Shown here: positions 16,885-25,181 of the stretch, in pieces
Layout of the letters: every line of letters begins with the position of its first letter
Numbering within the stretch: position 1 is the first letter of the stretch
From: Fimbriimonadaceae bacterium
GTDB taxonomy: Bacteria; Armatimonadota; Fimbriimonadia; Fimbriimonadales; Fimbriimonadaceae
DNA: 64,000 nt
Assembly (NCBI GenBank): GCA_019454105.1
Contig: CP075364.1
Coordinates: forward strand, 2,297,362 to 2,361,361
Direction: 5' to 3'
Made by a program: the position numbers and the translations under genes
Notes under the pieces: generated by a model
The model's input: the letters and a program-made list of their open reading frames with translations, nothing else
Databases searched by the model: none
Told to the model about the DNA's origin: nothing

Positions 16885-17786
16885 GAGGGTTCGGGCGTGG
16901 CATGACGAGCAAGGATGTAGTCCGCTGCCCTTCTTGCCTGAGTGGCTGCTAACACGATCGCTTTCGGATCGCGCTTCAGGGCAACGAGCCATCCGGAGAT
17001 GTAGCTTGCAGAGTCCGCTATCAGGCTGTTATCCAGCCCGATCTCGGCACAAACGAAGGCTGAGGCAAGCTCTGCAACGAGTTCTTCGCGACTGTAATCC
17101 TCAGAGCCGAAATGAGTCGTCTGAGCTACTCCCGGCCGATTAAGTCGGCTTGGATGCCCCGTTGCGTGGCTAAGTTCATGAAAGAGCGTCGCGTAGTAGC
17201 TGTCCGCCGACTGGAAGCTCTCGATCCGGGGCATTGCCACAAGATCGTCAGATGGTCGGTAGAAGGCGCTCGTTGCATGAACTGCCAATCGCGGCGGCGA
17301 GGGCATGGATTCCACCACCGCATCTGCTGTCTCGATTCTAGCGACTGGCTGAGATTGAGCCAGCGGTTCGATTGATACCCCTTCGATCTGCTCAACGTTG
17401 AACACGATGAAGTGGCGGAGCAAGGGGATGGTTCTCTTAGAATCCTTATCTTCGGCTGACGGGCCGAGGATTTTCCAGAAGACAACCAACGAGCCCCGCT
17501 CCCCTTTGCGGACGTGCCCTCCGAGTTCGTTCGCTTGACGGACCGTCAGCCAACGGTGATCGGAAAACGGCGCGAGCCCAAGCGTGAAGAGATTCACCCC
17601 AGCGTAGATGCGCTTAGAAGCAGCGTTGCACGGAAGGAACTCTCTCCCCTTCCACGGTTTTCGCCACGGGACGACGCCGCGTGAGAGCGCTGAGAGGATT
17701 TGGTCGGTCACCCGCTCGTAAATCGATGACGATTTGTTCGCGGTTGAAGGGCCGCGAGACGATGATTTATTAAAGGTCTTTGACAC
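16872..17786 (-). CDS. ardC: ArdC-like antirestriction protein
   Basis: 304 residues. The N-terminal ssDNA-binding domain (YERVTDQILSALSRGVVPWR, then NLFTLGLAP and WLTVRQANELGGHVRKGERG) is followed by a zinc-metallopeptidase-like domain with HELSH and downstream SREELVAELASAFVCAEIGL. This matches ArdC of conjugative plasmids, which protects incoming DNA from restriction. I prefer the GTG at 17786 (GGGA upstream, product starting MSKTFNKSS); an ATG frame to 17846 adds 20 residues not typical of the family. Its presence supports conjugative spread of the element. Confidence 0.88.
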   Translation of the reverse strand: MSKTFNKSSSRGPSTANKSSSIYERVTDQILSALSRGVVPWRKPWKGREFLPCNAASKRIYAGVNLFTLGLAPFSDHRWLTVRQANELGGHVRKGERGSLVVFWKILGPSAEDKDSKRTIPLLRHFIVFNVEQIEGVSIEPLAQSQPVARIETADAVVESMPSPPRLAVHATSAFYRPSDDLVAMPRIESFQSADSYYATLFHELSHATGHPSRLNRPGVAQTTHFGSEDYSREELVAELASAFVCAEIGLDNSLIADSASYISGWLVALKRDPKAIVLAATQARRAADYILARHATPEPSAPP

Positions 17787-18080
17787 TGCTGTATTCCCGG
17801 AGAAAATCTCCAAAAACAGGGTCTCGCCAACTAATGAGTGAAGCAAACTACGTTCCTGCGACAGAACGAAGAGTGAGATAATGGACCGCGGCCCGTGCGC
17901 GGGACCGCGCCGAGCGACTTCGATGGGAGCGATTGACGAAAGACGAGCGGGCCGTCAGCGAGGAAGGAGGAAGAGCGAGCCTCGAAGAGCGAGGATTGAA
18001 AATCGAGTTGGGATCAAATCAGTTCGCCAAACCCGACTAAGCTTGACCGTATAACTGGCCGGGTTTTGCGGAAGCCTTGC
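17787..18080. other. Intergenic region with inverted repeats upstream of ardC
   Basis: No gene is seen here. Hairpins are GCGGCCCG (17888-17895) with CGGGACCGC (17900-17908), CCTCG/CGAGG near 17980, and CAAACCCG (18028-18035) with CGGGTTTTG (18060-18068). The last is close to the end of the neighbouring gene and may be its terminator. GC-rich dyads next to ardC are compatible with an origin of transfer, but no relaxase or nic motif is identified. Confidence 0.35.
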
Positions 18081-19637
18081 TCATCCGCCTGGTTCAACGA
18101 GAGTTCGCACTTGCGAGAATGCGCCCTTCAAGAGCGCAATGTTCCCATCTAAGAATGGAGCTCCATCCCATTCCTGTGCCGCCTGACTCACAGAACTCTG
18201 AAACTTCTCGTCGGAACTCAGGTCAATTCTCGATGAAGTCGGTCGATGTCCATATACGGGCTCAAAGCGGTCAACAAACTCCTCGTAGTCAATATCGACA
18301 ATGGACAAGCCGAACACATCCGGCTTCAACCCGTATTTGAGATCAAGCGTTAGACCTAAAACGAGATATGTCTGTTCACTCGGTCTGATCTGGCACTGCT
18401 CCCAAACCTTCTGCATCGCGGACCGCTTGAGTAGCTCGAACAAAGTATCGGGGTGAGTGTGATCCATAAGTGCAAAGTCAACGATGCCGCCGAATGGCAC
18501 CCAAGCCTCACTAAGAAAACGATGCCTCCTAGACTTGTAGCGAACAATCAAGTGTCGGTCTCGAGTAATGACCAAGAAACTGTTTCCAAGCTCGCTGGAT
18601 AGATTGTCAGACGCCCCTGGAGATGGATTCAAACTGACAACTCGACCGGTTGCGTTGCATTGAAATTTGAAAGGCAGGCTTTGGGTCGTGACTACATCCC
18701 GAAGGTAAGTGGTTCTCTGAATCTTGCATTGTCCCCTGACTAAGCCTGGCAAATGAACGTGAGAAAATCGAACCTTGGACGATTCAAAAAGGTCACTGGC
18801 TCCCTGAAACGCCTTGCCTAGAGCCAGCCATGCGAACTCATTCCATTCGGGCAATAGCTCATAGTCAGTGTGATCCAAGTGAAGACGAATTTGCTCACCT
18901 TCCTCAGATTGGAACAACGAATCAAGAAGCGGACAATGCGCGAACCGCGATCGATTCCCACGTACTGACATCAGGTACTGCCATTTCTCGCCCATATAGG
19001 TTGGGATATCAAGAGGCGTTAGGTGAGGTTGCCCCCCAAGCGGTGAGAAGCCGTCAATGCTGATTGGCGGGCCGCTAAGTTTTAGCTGCTCCTTGCCGGT
19101 CAACTCGACGATTCTTTGTCGAGTGGTGCTGCTAAGATGCTCCTTAGCTTCTGACATAACCGTGCGGAGCCGGTAATTGATCGCAGAGCTCCTCTGGGCA
19201 GTCGGTTGCCACTCGTTCCATCCAAGAAAGAATGCCTCGTCATATTGCTTCGCGCTAACAAGTAAGCGTAGGACGATGAGAAGTCGAAGCCAAGCTTGGT
19301 CGGAGTTTCGCTCTGACGTTCGTAGAAACTCGAAATGTGAAGCTATCCTGACGATAAAAGGCGCGCCTGTAACCCACGAGCAGTACGACTCAATCAGCCG
19401 GTCGACTGACCTAATGGATTCGCCGATGCTTAAAAGCTCACTCGCCAATCTCGCTACAAGTAGCGGCCCCCTATCTGTACCGAATGCTTGAAGGTCATTT
19501 GACTTCCACCTAGTGATCACGGCCCGATGGACTTCTAGTCGCCGCGCAAGATCTGCTTGCGTGAGATGTTGTGGACAGAGCCGCTCGATCGCGTACAAGA
19601 GGAAATCGGGGAATGTGCTCATAGCTCGATCGGTCAT
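18081..19637 (-). CDS. HTH protein with Nudix-like C-terminal region
   Basis: 518 residues. An N-terminal HTH is clear (LTQADLARRLEVHRAVITRW). The long middle part has no recognised motif. The C-terminal region contains FLVITRDRHLIVRYKSRRHR, then AWVPFGGIVDF and LLKRSAMQKVWEQCQI, which recalls a degenerate Nudix box (G...AxxxELxEExG) lacking the catalytic Glu residues. It stands alone, on the strand opposite to the transfer operon. It may sense a nucleotide metabolite and regulate or defend the element. The family is uncertain. Confidence 0.6.
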   Translation of the reverse strand: MTDRAMSTFPDFLLYAIERLCPQHLTQADLARRLEVHRAVITRWKSNDLQAFGTDRGPLLVARLASELLSIGESIRSVDRLIESYCSWVTGAPFIVRIASHFEFLRTSERNSDQAWLRLLIVLRLLVSAKQYDEAFFLGWNEWQPTAQRSSAINYRLRTVMSEAKEHLSSTTRQRIVELTGKEQLKLSGPPISIDGFSPLGGQPHLTPLDIPTYMGEKWQYLMSVRGNRSRFAHCPLLDSLFQSEEGEQIRLHLDHTDYELLPEWNEFAWLALGKAFQGASDLFESSKVRFSHVHLPGLVRGQCKIQRTTYLRDVVTTQSLPFKFQCNATGRVVSLNPSPGASDNLSSELGNSFLVITRDRHLIVRYKSRRHRFLSEAWVPFGGIVDFALMDHTHPDTLFELLKRSAMQKVWEQCQIRPSEQTYLVLGLTLDLKYGLKPDVFGLSIVDIDYEEFVDRFEPVYGHRPTSSRIDLSSDEKFQSSVSQAAQEWDGAPFLDGNIALLKGAFSQVRTLVEPGG

Positions 19638-19766
19638 TGGCGTCCTCTGCTAGTTGCAGGTTTTCTCCACGTTCGCAACGGTCGATGCCTCAGGATGGCA
19701 GTGTCGGGGCTCGGTATGAAAAATGCCGGGCGCTGTTAGAAGCAGCAACCCGGCTGAGCGATAGAG

Positions 19767-20021
19767 ATGAAACACCCATCCCACCGCCGGGGCATCATCG
19801 CCCAGGTACTCAGATTTGTCAAGAGGTGGAGCACCCACGCTCCATTATTTACCCGCCGCAACTATCGGCCTCTAACCTGGCCTGAAATTGCTGTGTTGCG
19901 AGAACGCCTGCTCGCAATGCCAGAGAGCAACGCGGACGAGGCCCTCCGAGTTCTTCTTCGGAGTCTAAACGCAAAGAGAAGGCTTTCCGCGAAAGAAAGT
20001 AGGGCCACGGAGGTCAAATGA
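19767..20021 (+). CDS. Small basic protein coupled to the VirD4-like ATPase gene
   Basis: 84 residues, basic, no membrane helix; the C-terminal half (ALRVLLRSLNAKRRLSAKES) is helical. Its stop overlaps the ATG of the ATPase gene (ATGA), so the pair is co-translated. The start codon is uncertain because no clear RBS precedes the ATG. Function unknown; an accessory DNA-processing role in transfer is possible. Confidence 0.5.
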   Translation: MKHPSHRRGIIAQVLRFVKRWSTHAPLFTRRNYRPLTWPEIAVLRERLLAMPESNADEALRVLLRSLNAKRRLSAKESRATEVK

Positions 20022-21373
20022 GCCTCCATCCCGTTGTGATCTCCGATCCGACGGTGCCTCAGCACTGGATCGGAATTGGCCGTCGATGGTTTAGGCGACC
20101 TGACTCGTTCGTGAGCGAGCTCATTGAACTCACTCCCGATGAACTCCGCAAACATTGTTACGTGCTGGGCGCCACAGGGAGCGGCAAATCGAATCTGATT
20201 CACCACATGATCGCCGGAGACATCGTTCGGGGGCACTCGATCATCGTGCTGGACGCCAGAGGTGACTTGGCTCTCGCGACGGCAGATATAGCTGCTCGTT
20301 CGGGAGTGAATCCTGAACTCGTCCGGTTTTTCGATCTGGGCGACAACGAGAGTCCCCTCGGCTTCAATCCATTGAGCGGAAGCGGCGAACCGTTTGCCAA
20401 GGCGCTCGGTTTAATCGATGCGACGGCCTCCGAGTCTGCGTCATGGGGAGTCCAGCTCGAAGAAACGTTTCGCAACGCTGCTTTACTGCTCGCGGAAACA
20501 GGCTCTCCGATAACACAGCTCTACGCGCTCTTCCACGACAGACCGGTGCGCTTGGAAATCCTCTCAAGAGCGGTTTCCGCAAACCTATTCGAGTACTGGT
20601 CGAAGTACGACGCCATGACGAGCGACAAGCAAGCGTCCATCGCTGCGGCTGTCATGAACAAGCTCTCCATCCTCACATCGACCAGTGGACTCCGAACAAT
20701 GTTCGGGCACCCCAATCCGGTCGATCTCGGAGCCCATCTTCGGACACCTGGCAGCATTACGATCATTAGCTTGGCGGTGCACCACCTCCATCAAGCTGGT
20801 TGGCGGGCAGGCGGTCTTTTCTTAAACGCGATCTGCCGAGAAGTCTTTTCTCAAGTTCACGTTGCCGAACGACTGAGAAACCCAGTCAGGCTCTACGTTG
20901 ACGAGTTCGAGAACTTTGACTCCAAGTACTTTGAATCCATCCTTGCCGAGGGCCGTCGATTTCGTCTCTCACTTGTTCTCGCCCACCAGACACTCGCTCA
21001 ACTTAAGAACCACTTCCGATCCATCGTCTTAGGCAACGTCGGCGCGAAGATCATCTTTCGATGTTCTCACGCCGATGCCGACACCCTAAACCGCGATATC
21101 AGTGGCGCCCGTGGAACATTTGATCTCCCGTCCCTCGGAATTGGACAGGCACTGCTCTGGCGACTTGGCCAGACACCTCGCTTCATTGAAGTAAATGAAC
21201 CCATAGTCTTTGGCTCGGATGCGGTCAGCGACCGCACTCGGGCGTTCCTCGCCGCCTCAAAGGTGGGCTTAGATGCACCCAAACGAGCCGAGAGCTTTAC
21301 GGTTGGTCAGCCCCTCGTTGACACCAAACCTAGAAGGCAATCGAAGCCCTCGATGGAGGATTGGCTCGAATGA
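20018..21373 (+). CDS. VirD4/TraG-like type IV coupling ATPase
   Basis: 451 residues. Walker A is GATGSGKS near residue 52, and Walker B is VRLYVDEFENF near residue 300. The sensor region AHQTLAQLKNHF and the sequence GHSIIVLDARGDLALATADI are typical of HerA/TraD-type ATPases. No N-terminal membrane helices are visible, unlike classical VirD4, so it resembles soluble TraD-like or AICE pumps. It would move DNA of the excised element between cells. It lies in an operon with the replication-relaxation protein. Confidence 0.85.
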   Translation: MSLHPVVISDPTVPQHWIGIGRRWFRRPDSFVSELIELTPDELRKHCYVLGATGSGKSNLIHHMIAGDIVRGHSIIVLDARGDLALATADIAARSGVNPELVRFFDLGDNESPLGFNPLSGSGEPFAKALGLIDATASESASWGVQLEETFRNAALLLAETGSPITQLYALFHDRPVRLEILSRAVSANLFEYWSKYDAMTSDKQASIAAAVMNKLSILTSTSGLRTMFGHPNPVDLGAHLRTPGSITIISLAVHHLHQAGWRAGGLFLNAICREVFSQVHVAERLRNPVRLYVDEFENFDSKYFESILAEGRRFRLSLVLAHQTLAQLKNHFRSIVLGNVGAKIIFRCSHADADTLNRDISGARGTFDLPSLGIGQALLWRLGQTPRFIEVNEPIVFGSDAVSDRTRAFLAASKVGLDAPKRAESFTVGQPLVDTKPRRQSKPSMEDWLE

Positions 21374-21429
21374 GACTGACTCTTCTCAGCGAAGCTTCTG
21401 AACACGAATCCCCGGCGGTGAACCCATGA
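21370..21429 (+). CDS. 19-residue micro-ORF coupling two transfer genes
   Basis: An ATG overlapping the ATPase stop (ATGA) opens a 19-codon frame. Its TGA overlaps the ATG of the next gene in the same way. The peptide MRLTLLSEASEHESPAVNP is unremarkable. It probably acts, if at all, by carrying ribosomes across the 52-base gap. Confidence 0.3.
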   Translation: MRLTLLSEASEHESPAVNP

Positions 21430-22100
21430 GGATAACGAAGCGGGACGTGACGGTCCTCAAAGACTTGGCCCTCAGCCACGCACTGACCCGGGATCAGTTC
21501 ATGAAGCTTGGGCACTTCTCGTCGATTACGCGAACAAACACGTGCCTGCGCCGACTCGTTTCAGCGAAGCTCGTTGCTCGCCTTCAAACGCCTTTTTGGG
21601 GTCAGTCGATCTATACGGTCACTAAGTGTGCAACTGATCTTGTCGGTCCCAGAATAGCTTCCCTCATTAAGGGTCGCTCGGTCTCGCCTCGGTTCCTGCA
21701 GCACGCTCTGACCGTGACCGAAGCTCGGATTGTTTTGTGCGAACAGCTTGGCGGCCCGTGGCGTTTCGAACCCCAATTGTGGCGGAAGCTAGATCGCCTC
21801 CAACACGAGATCCGACCTGACGGGTTAGTGCTCTCCACGGTGCCAGTCTTCGTCGAGATCGACCTCGGTCACGTTGCGCCAACTAAGTTCCGGGAGAAGC
21901 TTTTGGGCTATCAGGCTCTGGCGACTTCAGGCGATTGTGAGGCTCTTTACGGATTCCCAACTTTTCGACTTCTGACCTTGACCACGGGCACTCTCCGTGC
22001 CCACCGACTATCTCGTCTCACTCCGCTCGATGCGGGCTATGAGCACTGCGTTCAAACGCTTGCGAGTCTGGGTGTGACATTGACGAACGACTGGAGCTAA
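21426..22100 (+). CDS. Replication-relaxation family protein
   Basis: 224 residues. The N-terminal winged helix (DVTVLKDLALSHALTRDQFM) is followed by LRRLVSAKLVARLQTP and a central domain with RPDGLVLSTVPVFVEIDLGH. This is the layout of the replication-relaxation family found in integrative and conjugative elements, possibly relaxase-like. It follows the coupling ATPase gene, as in such elements. No catalytic Tyr motif can be assigned. Confidence 0.78.
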   Translation: MRITKRDVTVLKDLALSHALTRDQFMKLGHFSSITRTNTCLRRLVSAKLVARLQTPFWGQSIYTVTKCATDLVGPRIASLIKGRSVSPRFLQHALTVTEARIVLCEQLGGPWRFEPQLWRKLDRLQHEIRPDGLVLSTVPVFVEIDLGHVAPTKFREKLLGYQALATSGDCEALYGFPTFRLLTLTTGTLRAHRLSRLTPLDAGYEHCVQTLASLGVTLTNDWS

Positions 22101-22104
22101 CCCC

Positions 22105-22617
22105 ATGAATCAACACCCCCTACAATCCCCAGAATCAACCATTGACGTTCCTGCTATTGACCAAATCGGCAACATTGGTCCGTCCTACGCAGCGGTGCAG
22201 CCGAGCACCGTCCTCGCGAATCCTGCTGAGAACGAGGCGTTCGGTGCCCAGCCTTTCGGGCCAGCACCCGATCCGTCGATCGTCTCGCTCCCCCAATCGC
22301 TACGGGAACAACTGCAGCGGGTTCAGCTCTTGCTCAACCAGAGCGAGTACGCCAAGACTCATGGCCGCGATGATCTTGCCCGTGCTAAGGCTGAGCAAGC
22401 AGTCAGCGTCATGAACAACCTCATCTGCCATTCGGCTGAGAGCGCGACGCTGACGATGCTGGCTGATATGGGATGCCAAGGCTTCCAGTCCGCCATCGTC
22501 GAGCAGACGGACGGCTTCGTCATTGTTGAGAAGCGCTTCCTCGGCATATCGTTTGGCGAGAAGGTCGTGCCGACTCGAAAGGTCGTGCGCCGCAACTCAC
22601 AAGGACGCGTGTTCTAG
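22105..22617 (+). CDS. Hypothetical protein of the transfer operon
   Basis: 170 residues. A Pro/Ala-rich N-terminal half leads to a helix (LREQLQRVQLLLNQSEYAKT) and a short beta-rich end (GFVIVEKRFLGISFGEKVV). It follows the relaxation protein by four bases. No signal peptide or known domain. Probably an element-specific accessory protein. Confidence 0.6.
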   Translation: MNQHPLQSPESTIDVPAIDQIGNIGPSYAAVQPSTVLANPAENEAFGAQPFGPAPDPSIVSLPQSLREQLQRVQLLLNQSEYAKTHGRDDLARAKAEQAVSVMNNLICHSAESATLTMLADMGCQGFQSAIVEQTDGFVIVEKRFLGISFGEKVVPTRKVVRRNSQGRVF

Positions 22618-22649
22618 CCAGGCCCCGCTTGTCATCAAGGACCGACTCC

Positions 22650-22841
22650 ATGGAGAAACTCGCTTACCGAATTCCCGATGTCGCTGCTGCGCTGAGCATC
22701 AGTGAATCGAAGGTTAAGCGATTGATCCGTTCGAAGCGACTCGGTCACATCAAAGATGACGGCACGACGATGATTACCCGTCGTCAAGTGGAGGCTTATC
22801 TCCGCGAAAAGGAACTGGAGCAAGGGTGGAAAGAAAGCTAA
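22650..22841 (+). CDS. xis: Excisionase-like HTH_17 protein
   Basis: 63 residues forming one MerR-like winged HTH: YRIPDVAAALSISESKVKRL, then IRSKRLGHIKDDGTTMITRR and QVEAYLREKE. AAGGA lies nine bases upstream of the ATG. It is convergent with the integrase and their stops overlap by four bases, the usual position of a recombination directionality factor. It probably bends att DNA and favours excision. Confidence 0.8.
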   Translation: MEKLAYRIPDVAAALSISESKVKRLIRSKRLGHIKDDGTTMITRRQVEAYLREKELEQGWKES

Positions 22842-24049
22842 CGCCCTTTCGGCGACGCCGCCTTGACCACTCGCTCCAGTTCTTTCCTCAGAATCCCCTG
22901 CGCATCGCTCAAGAACCTCGTGTAGTTCCGCAGGTTGACGGTCAAGCCCCTGTGCTCAGAGCTATTTCGATTCACGCTGTGGCCCATATGCTCAAGGCGC
23001 GTGGATAAGCTCACCTTCGGGCAGAACTTTTCAAGCCACGTATTGTGGCTGAGCCGACAGTCTCTCGGTTCCAAGTCCTCCGGTAAGCCCGTTTCCTTGA
23101 GAATGCGGTGCCAGTTTTCATAGGTTCGTTTCTTCATCCGAGGGCTGTCGACAGACTTCGCCGGGAATAGGTAGCTATCAGTCTTCTCGGCCAACGGCCG
23201 TAGCAAGTCGGCCAAGGTTGGGCACATTGTAACCAGCCTCACCTTGTCGCCCTTTGGCAATCCGATGTCCTGCTTGCCAGTTGGTCCAAGCTTCACCGCC
23301 CGGTCTATGACAATCACTCCCTTATCGAAGTCGATCTGCTCTGCAGTGATCGCCATGTGCTCGCTCAATCGGAGACCGGCCAGAAAAAAGAGCCCGAGAA
23401 ACGCTCGGTCTTCGTCATTCGAGAGCTTTCGGATCGCCTGCATCGCGTCCTTTGGCGTCACGACAATCGCTTCTCGCACTTCGGGGGTTTCGAGCTTGAC
23501 CTTGGGGAACGGGTTGCGAAGATTCGGCAGCTTTTCATAGGTGTCGATGGCATCGTTCAAAACTTTCACGAGAACGCCTTGAACGTCCTTCATCGTCGCC
23601 TTGGATTTGCCTTCTTCCTTCATCGCCCGAAAGAAGGCGCGGGCGCGATCGATGTCGATGTGCTGGATGGGCAGTCTTCCAATTTCAGAGTTGCGGACGT
23701 GAGCGTTGTAGCGGCTGACTTTCGTTGAGATCGTCTTGAGCTTCATCCCGTCCTCCTGCCAGCGGCCTCCGAATCCGTTCGCCGATGTCCCGGCAAGTTC
23801 ATCGAACCAAGCATTGAGCGTCAGGGCACGCTTGGCGTTTGCTACCTCGATTTTCTGCCCCGTGTGAACCCGTGCCTTGAGTTCCTTTAGGAACCTCGCT
23901 GCTTCGGCCTGGGTCGCGAAAGTGCGGTCCACCGTCGTCAGCTCGTTGGACATCGGATCGTCGTACGACCACTGAACCCGCCACTTGCCAGCGAGCTTGC
24001 CGCTAAGCCGCTTGCGGATTGAGCCTTCGCCTGAAATAGCCTTGGCCAT
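22838..24049 (-). CDS. int: Tyrosine recombinase / tRNA-Ala integrase
   Basis: 403 residues: an N-terminal arm-binding domain (SGKLAGKWRVQWSYDD), a SAM-like core-binding domain (about 75-175) and a catalytic domain. Catalytic residues are Arg227 (AGLRLSE), Arg332 (RDCRLSHNTW), His357 (EHMGHS) and Tyr376 (NLRNYTRF). The first His of the HxxR box is replaced by Arg. It starts 24 bases from the first tRNA-derived att repeat, so this repeat is its own attachment site. It is the only tyrosine recombinase for all four repeats. Confidence 0.92.
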   Translation of the reverse strand: MAKAISGEGSIRKRLSGKLAGKWRVQWSYDDPMSNELTTVDRTFATQAEAARFLKELKARVHTGQKIEVANAKRALTLNAWFDELAGTSANGFGGRWQEDGMKLKTISTKVSRYNAHVRNSEIGRLPIQHIDIDRARAFFRAMKEEGKSKATMKDVQGVLVKVLNDAIDTYEKLPNLRNPFPKVKLETPEVREAIVVTPKDAMQAIRKLSNDEDRAFLGLFFLAGLRLSEHMAITAEQIDFDKGVIVIDRAVKLGPTGKQDIGLPKGDKVRLVTMCPTLADLLRPLAEKTDSYLFPAKSVDSPRMKKRTYENWHRILKETGLPEDLEPRDCRLSHNTWLEKFCPKVSLSTRLEHMGHSVNRNSSEHRGLTVNLRNYTRFLSDAQGILRKELERVVKAASPKGR

Positions 24050-24072
24050 GGTTCCTACAGTCTACCCTCTGG

Positions 24073-24159
24073 TTTAGGAACCAATCTTAGGAACCATTTA
24101 AGTTCATTTGAATCTGGTGGAGATGATGGGATTCGAACCCACGACCTCTGCAGTGCGAT
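24073..24159. repeat. att repeat R1 (tRNA-Ala 3' fragment plus arm sites)
   Basis: Two TTAGGAACC arm motifs (24073-24082, 24086-24095) are followed by a 45-base copy of the tRNA-Ala 3' end (24115-24159), which stops inside the anticodon loop at GTGCGAT. An inverted TTTAGGTTC lies 50 bases further on. The T-arm carries a compensated pair change relative to the intact tRNA (GGG/CCC for GAG/CTC). It marks the right end of the integrase-bearing element. Confidence 0.88.
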
Positions 24160-24255
24160 GCTCGCCAAATCCGAGAATTAACCAAAAATTGGCCTGATTT
24201 TGGGTCAATTTAGGTTCAAAAGGCGACCTCTGCAAAAGGTTAGCCCAAGCAGATG

Positions 24256-24918
24256 TCAATTCAGCGGAAAGCTGGCGGCAATCAAGGGACCGAAACGGTT
24301 CCCGCGAGCGGCGACGATGCCGACATGTAACGCGCCGTTCTTGGTCTTGATTGTCGTAGTCAATCCCGGATTTAGGAACTTGCCGTCGTACTGAAACGAG
24401 AGCTTCCAATCCTTACGCAGCGGAATGCCGACTCCGCCAATGAACCTGTTCTCTCCCGATGTCGTGACCCGCGCAAGACCTGCGTAGCCGCTTAGATGTA
24501 GTCCATTGCTCATCGGGAAAGACTTGCCCGCGCTGAGGAAAACCATTTGACGGCCTCCATCGAGCGAGTCCACCATTGCTCCCGCCGTGATCGATGGCAA
24601 GTCCGGCTTCTCCGGGGACAGCACGTAGCTGCCAAGCGGTCTAACAATGTTCTGCTTTCTCAGGTAGCCGATCCCAATCTCCAGCCGGTTAGTGATGCCA
24701 TACCGAGCAAACACCTCCGTCTCTCCGGCCAGCCCTTTGGAGTGCATGCCGGATAGGAACAGATAGCCTTTCTTCACCAATGTCCCCACCGAACCGGTAG
24801 GGTCTCCGCTTTGTGCCGCGAAGCCACTAGCGGGTCAGATGGGTCATCCGGAGGTGGTCTGCGCGTGGCTTAGCGCGGCTGAAGCGGCCATGAAGGCAAT
24901 GAAAGCAAAACGGTTCAT
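24256..24918 (-). CDS. Barrel-like exported protein with two in-frame UGA codons (candidate UxxU selenoprotein, or pseudogene)
   Basis: From the ATG at 24918 the frame encodes a clean signal peptide (MNRFAFIAFMAASAALSHA, cleavage after Ala19), then TTSG, UGA (codon 25), Pro-Ile, UGA (codon 28) and PASGFAAQSG. It continues open to 24256. The rest, about 190 residues, has alternating strands such as TEVFARYGITNRLEIGIGYL, typical of an outer-membrane barrel. The ATG overlaps the stop of the thioredoxin-like gene (ATGA), so this start is the natural one; a GTG at 24789 would lack a signal peptide. If both UGA encode selenocysteine, the mature N-terminus has a UxxUP redox or metal site. Otherwise the gene is dead or truncated. 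Confidence 0.6.
24784..24802 (-). promoter_or_regulatory. Stem-loop downstream of the UGA pair (candidate SECIS-like element)
   Basis: In the mRNA sense CCCUACC pairs with GGUGGGG (two G-U pairs) around a GGUUC loop. The loop begins 39 bases after the second UGA and 48 after the first, slightly beyond the usual bacterial SECIS distance. A second possible hairpin (GUG/CAC under CCGCU/AGCGG) starts closer to the UGA codons. Confidence 0.35.
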
Positions 24919-25181
24919 CCTTGGCCCACTCCGGCCTCAATCAGTGCCTCGCGGCTGACCGGTTCGTTTTGACAGCAGTTCGCGATCTTGCCATTGACGA
25001 CCACTGCGGGTAATCGATTGATTCCATAGGCGGCCGCTTTGTCACGGCACTCGTTCGTGGCGCATCCCTCTCGCAAATCGTAAACCTTGACCTCGCAGTT
25101 TGGGCATGCGAGCTCTTTGACCAGTTGCACTGCCGGCTCGCACACGGGGCATCCGGCGGTAAAGACTTCAATTGTGTTCAT
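24915..25181 (-). CDS. Thioredoxin/glutaredoxin-like protein
   Basis: 88 residues. It has an active-site CPVC (MNTIEVFTAGCPVCEPAVQL), a second pair (CPNC), YDLREG, and the cis-Pro loop NRLPAVVVNG followed by a CC pair. This is a short thioredoxin-fold protein of the kind found beside MerR regulators of Hg/As resistance. I chose the ATG at 25181, which overlaps the MerR stop; the longer frame to 25271 adds no fold. It could reduce or carry metal ions in the cytoplasm, or deliver electrons to the coupled barrel gene product. Confidence 0.85.
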   Translation of the reverse strand: MNTIEVFTAGCPVCEPAVQLVKELACPNCEVKVYDLREGCATNECRDKAAAYGINRLPAVVVNGKIANCCQNEPVSREALIEAGVGQG

